A DNA stretch of 64,000 bases from Microcella sp. (GTDB taxonomy: Bacteria > Actinomycetota > Actinomycetes > Actinomycetales > Microbacteriaceae), in the NCBI RefSeq assembly GCF_025808395.1, contig NZ_CP075524.1:2604001-2668000 (forward strand), read 5' to 3'. This document shows, one piece after another, positions 62,580 through 64,000 of the stretch (position 1 is the stretch's first letter; the number at the start of each line of letters is the position of its first letter). The notes beneath the pieces were generated by a model. That model made no database searches and was not told the DNA's origin. It worked only from the letters and a program-made list of their open reading frames with translations. Made by a program: the position numbers and the translations under genes.

Positions 62580-63187
62580 TGCTCGCAACCATCGGGTCGG
62601 CGATCGGCCTGTTCGCGGCGACCAACATCGACGACATCGTCGTGCTCACCGTGCTGTTCCTCGCCTCCAGCCGGGGAAAGCCGCGACCGTGGCAGATCGT
62701 CGCAGGCCAGTACCTCGGGTTCATCACACTCGTCGTGATCAGCGTGATCGCCGCGCTCGGTCTCACGATCGTCCCGGACGAATGGGTCGGCTTCCTGGGT
62801 CTGATCCCGCTCGGCATCGGCATCTGGACGCTCATTCGCGGCCTGCGCCGTAACGGCGACGACGATGATGACGACTCCAAGATCACCGCGGTCGGACTAT
62901 GGGGGGTCGCCGGGATCACGATCGCCAACGGGGCCGACAACATCTCCCTCTACACGCCGATCTTCCGCACCAGCTCGCCCGGCGACGTCGCGGTCATGAT
63001 CGTCGTGTTCCTGATCCTCGTCGCCGTCTGGTGCGCTGCCGGGCGACTGATCGGCACCCACAAGGCCGTCACCGAAACGCTCGAACGTGTCGAGCACTGG
63101 CTCGTCCCCGTCGTGTTCATCGGCCTGGGCCTGTTCATCCTCATTGAATCCGGCGTTATCGTCCGTCTCTTCGAGGCCCTCGCATGA
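62579..63187 (+). CDS. cadD: CadD-family cadmium resistance transporter
   Basis: 202 residues; the ATG overlaps the ATPase stop by one base. CadD signature GLFAATNIDDIVVLTVLFLA, then WQIVAGQYLGFITLVVISV, NGADNISLYTPIF, and a cytoplasmic acidic loop DDDDDD around residue 90. Five to six membrane helices. Members confer cadmium resistance in Gram-positive bacteria. Overlaps lspA by 4 nt. Confidence 0.92.
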   Translation: MLATIGSAIGLFAATNIDDIVVLTVLFLASSRGKPRPWQIVAGQYLGFITLVVISVIAALGLTIVPDEWVGFLGLIPLGIGIWTLIRGLRRNGDDDDDDSKITAVGLWGVAGITIANGADNISLYTPIFRTSSPGDVAVMIVVFLILVAVWCAAGRLIGTHKAVTETLERVEHWLVPVVFIGLGLFILIESGVIVRLFEALA

Positions 63188-63714
63188 CCCCGGACACGAA
63201 TACCGACGTTGAGTCGGCATCGGCGTCGGGAGAGCGTCCGCAGAGAGGACGCTGGCGGCTCACTGCCTGGGCGCTTCTGATCGCCGTGGTCGTCGTCGTG
63301 ATCGATCAGGGAACGAAAGTGTGGGCCGAGGCCACCCTGTCGGAGCACGAGCGCATCCCGCTGATCGGCGACCTGTTGGGCCTGCAGCTCGCGTACAACC
63401 CCGGCGCGGCGTTCTCCTTCGGGGAGAGCTTCACCTGGGTGTTCGCTCTCATCGCCGTCGCGGCCACGGCCACCGCGATCGTGTTCGCGTTCCGGGTCCG
63501 ACGCCCCGGGTGGGCGATCGTGATCGGTGCGCTCGGCGGGGCCGCTGCTTCGCACGCCGGCGACCGGCTTTTCCGCCAACCAGGATTCGCCCGGGGGCAC
63601 GTCGTCGACTTCCTCGCCTACGGCAACTGGTTCATCGGGAACCTCGCCGACATCGTGATCGTCACCGCTACGATTGCCGGAGCGCTCCTGATGCTCCGCG
63701 GCACCGAGAACTGA
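63184..63714 (+). CDS. lspA: LspA-type signal peptidase II in the metal cassette
   Basis: 176 residues. Four helices; DQGTKVWAE (helix 1), AYNPGAAFSF, and catalytic Asp pair in HAGDRLF and GNLADIVI, with VVDFLAYGNWF between. The usual GNxxDR motif reads SHAGDR, so the conserved Asn is replaced by His. Housekeeping LspA removes lipoprotein signal peptides. Copies in lead/cadmium resistance operons (PbrC type) accompany metal sequestration. Coupled to cadD. Confidence 0.88.
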   Translation: MTPDTNTDVESASASGERPQRGRWRLTAWALLIAVVVVVIDQGTKVWAEATLSEHERIPLIGDLLGLQLAYNPGAAFSFGESFTWVFALIAVAATATAIVFAFRVRRPGWAIVIGALGGAAASHAGDRLFRQPGFARGHVVDFLAYGNWFIGNLADIVIVTATIAGALLMLRGTEN

Positions 63715-63726
63715 GAGGGCCAACCA

Positions 63727-64000
63727 TGGAGATCACCCTGCAGTACTTCGACGGCTGCCCGAACTGGGAAGTACTCGACCGCCGGCTTGCTGAGCTGCTC
63801 GACGGTCGATCAGATATCCGCGTCACACGACAGTTGGTCGAGACCGCCGAGGACGCCGAGCGCCTCGGATTCCACGGGTCACCGACCGTCCTCGTCGACG
63901 GCGTCGATCCCTTCGCCGACGAGCACACGCCGGTCGGGCTCGCCTGCCGGGTGTTCCGTACCCCTGCCGGGCTGGGAGGCTCTCCGACCGTCGAGCAACT
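63727..64000 (+). CDS. thioredoxin-like protein, MerB-associated type (partial)
   Basis: The frame opens with ATG 63727 and runs off the window without a stop (91 codons). It starts EITLQYFDGCPNW (a single Cys in a DGCPNW motif), followed by GFHGSPTVLVDGVDPFADE and CRVFRTPAGLGGSPTVEQ. Such proteins are commonly annotated as thioredoxin-like or alkylmercury-lyase-associated and occur in actinobacterial metal-resistance cassettes. Function not established. Confidence 0.75.

Overview
High-GC DNA (roughly two thirds G+C by eye) with dense short operons, many GTG starts, 4-nt GTGA/ATGA overlaps and frequent leaderless starts. This points to an actinomycete, most likely a member of the Microbacteriaceae. 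The family call rests on gene content (Phe-type NrdB, MsiK-style sugar ABC operons without an ATPase gene, F420/DDN-type proteins, SufS-SufU), not on a marker gene.

Layout. 1-400: C-terminus of an Ala/Pro-rich protein. 445-520: tRNA-Ala(CGC), followed by one lower-GC, TTA-containing membrane gene (846-3488) that looks acquired. 3544-11733: VOC-like protein, then a DeoR regulator divergent from a sugar operon (binding lipoprotein, two permeases, class II aldolase, ADP-dependent sugar kinase, mannose-6-phosphate isomerase). 11744-20969: small enzymes and regulators in short units (DUF4386/TetR, DDN, ArsR-DHFR-SRPBCC-DHFR, XRE/SDR, MerR-MFS). 21092-31700: UvrA-like ATPase, RF3, DUF389, a CYP152-type P450, SufS-SufU. 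31707-39175: mannitol locus with MtlR, an orphan EIIB, HPr, EI, MtlA, MtlF and MtlD. 39119-45000: DUF4349 lipoprotein, hydrolases, aldo/keto reductase, MFS plus siderophore-interacting protein. 45019-52250: ROK regulator divergent from an ABC operon with GH15 and GH66 enzymes, predicted to import and cleave alpha-1,6 glucans. 54054-57973: ribonucleotide reductase operon with DnaA-box-like sites, NrdR boxes and a leader that contains an intrinsic terminator. 57991-59721: amidohydrolase. 59722-60306: no gene, likely a junction. 60307-64000: metal-resistance cassette (CmtR, P-type ATPase, CadD, LspA, thioredoxin-like protein), cut by the window edge.

How the genes work together. The first sugar operon encodes a route from mannose-6-P to fructose-6-P, fructose-1,6-bisphosphate and triose phosphates. 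The mannitol locus carries the general PTS proteins together with the mannitol-specific ones and the dehydrogenase. The ROK operon couples uptake with two cytoplasmic glucan hydrolases.

The most unusual part is the RNR operon. The large subunit ends without the C-terminal cysteine pair needed for re-reduction. A 32-residue overlapping ORF ending in CESCQ supplies exactly such a pair. The small subunit has Phe at the radical position and Glu as first metal ligand (class Ic signature). The promoter carries NrdR boxes, and the leader can fold into mutually exclusive hairpins, one of them a terminator. These are sequence readings and no database search was possible.
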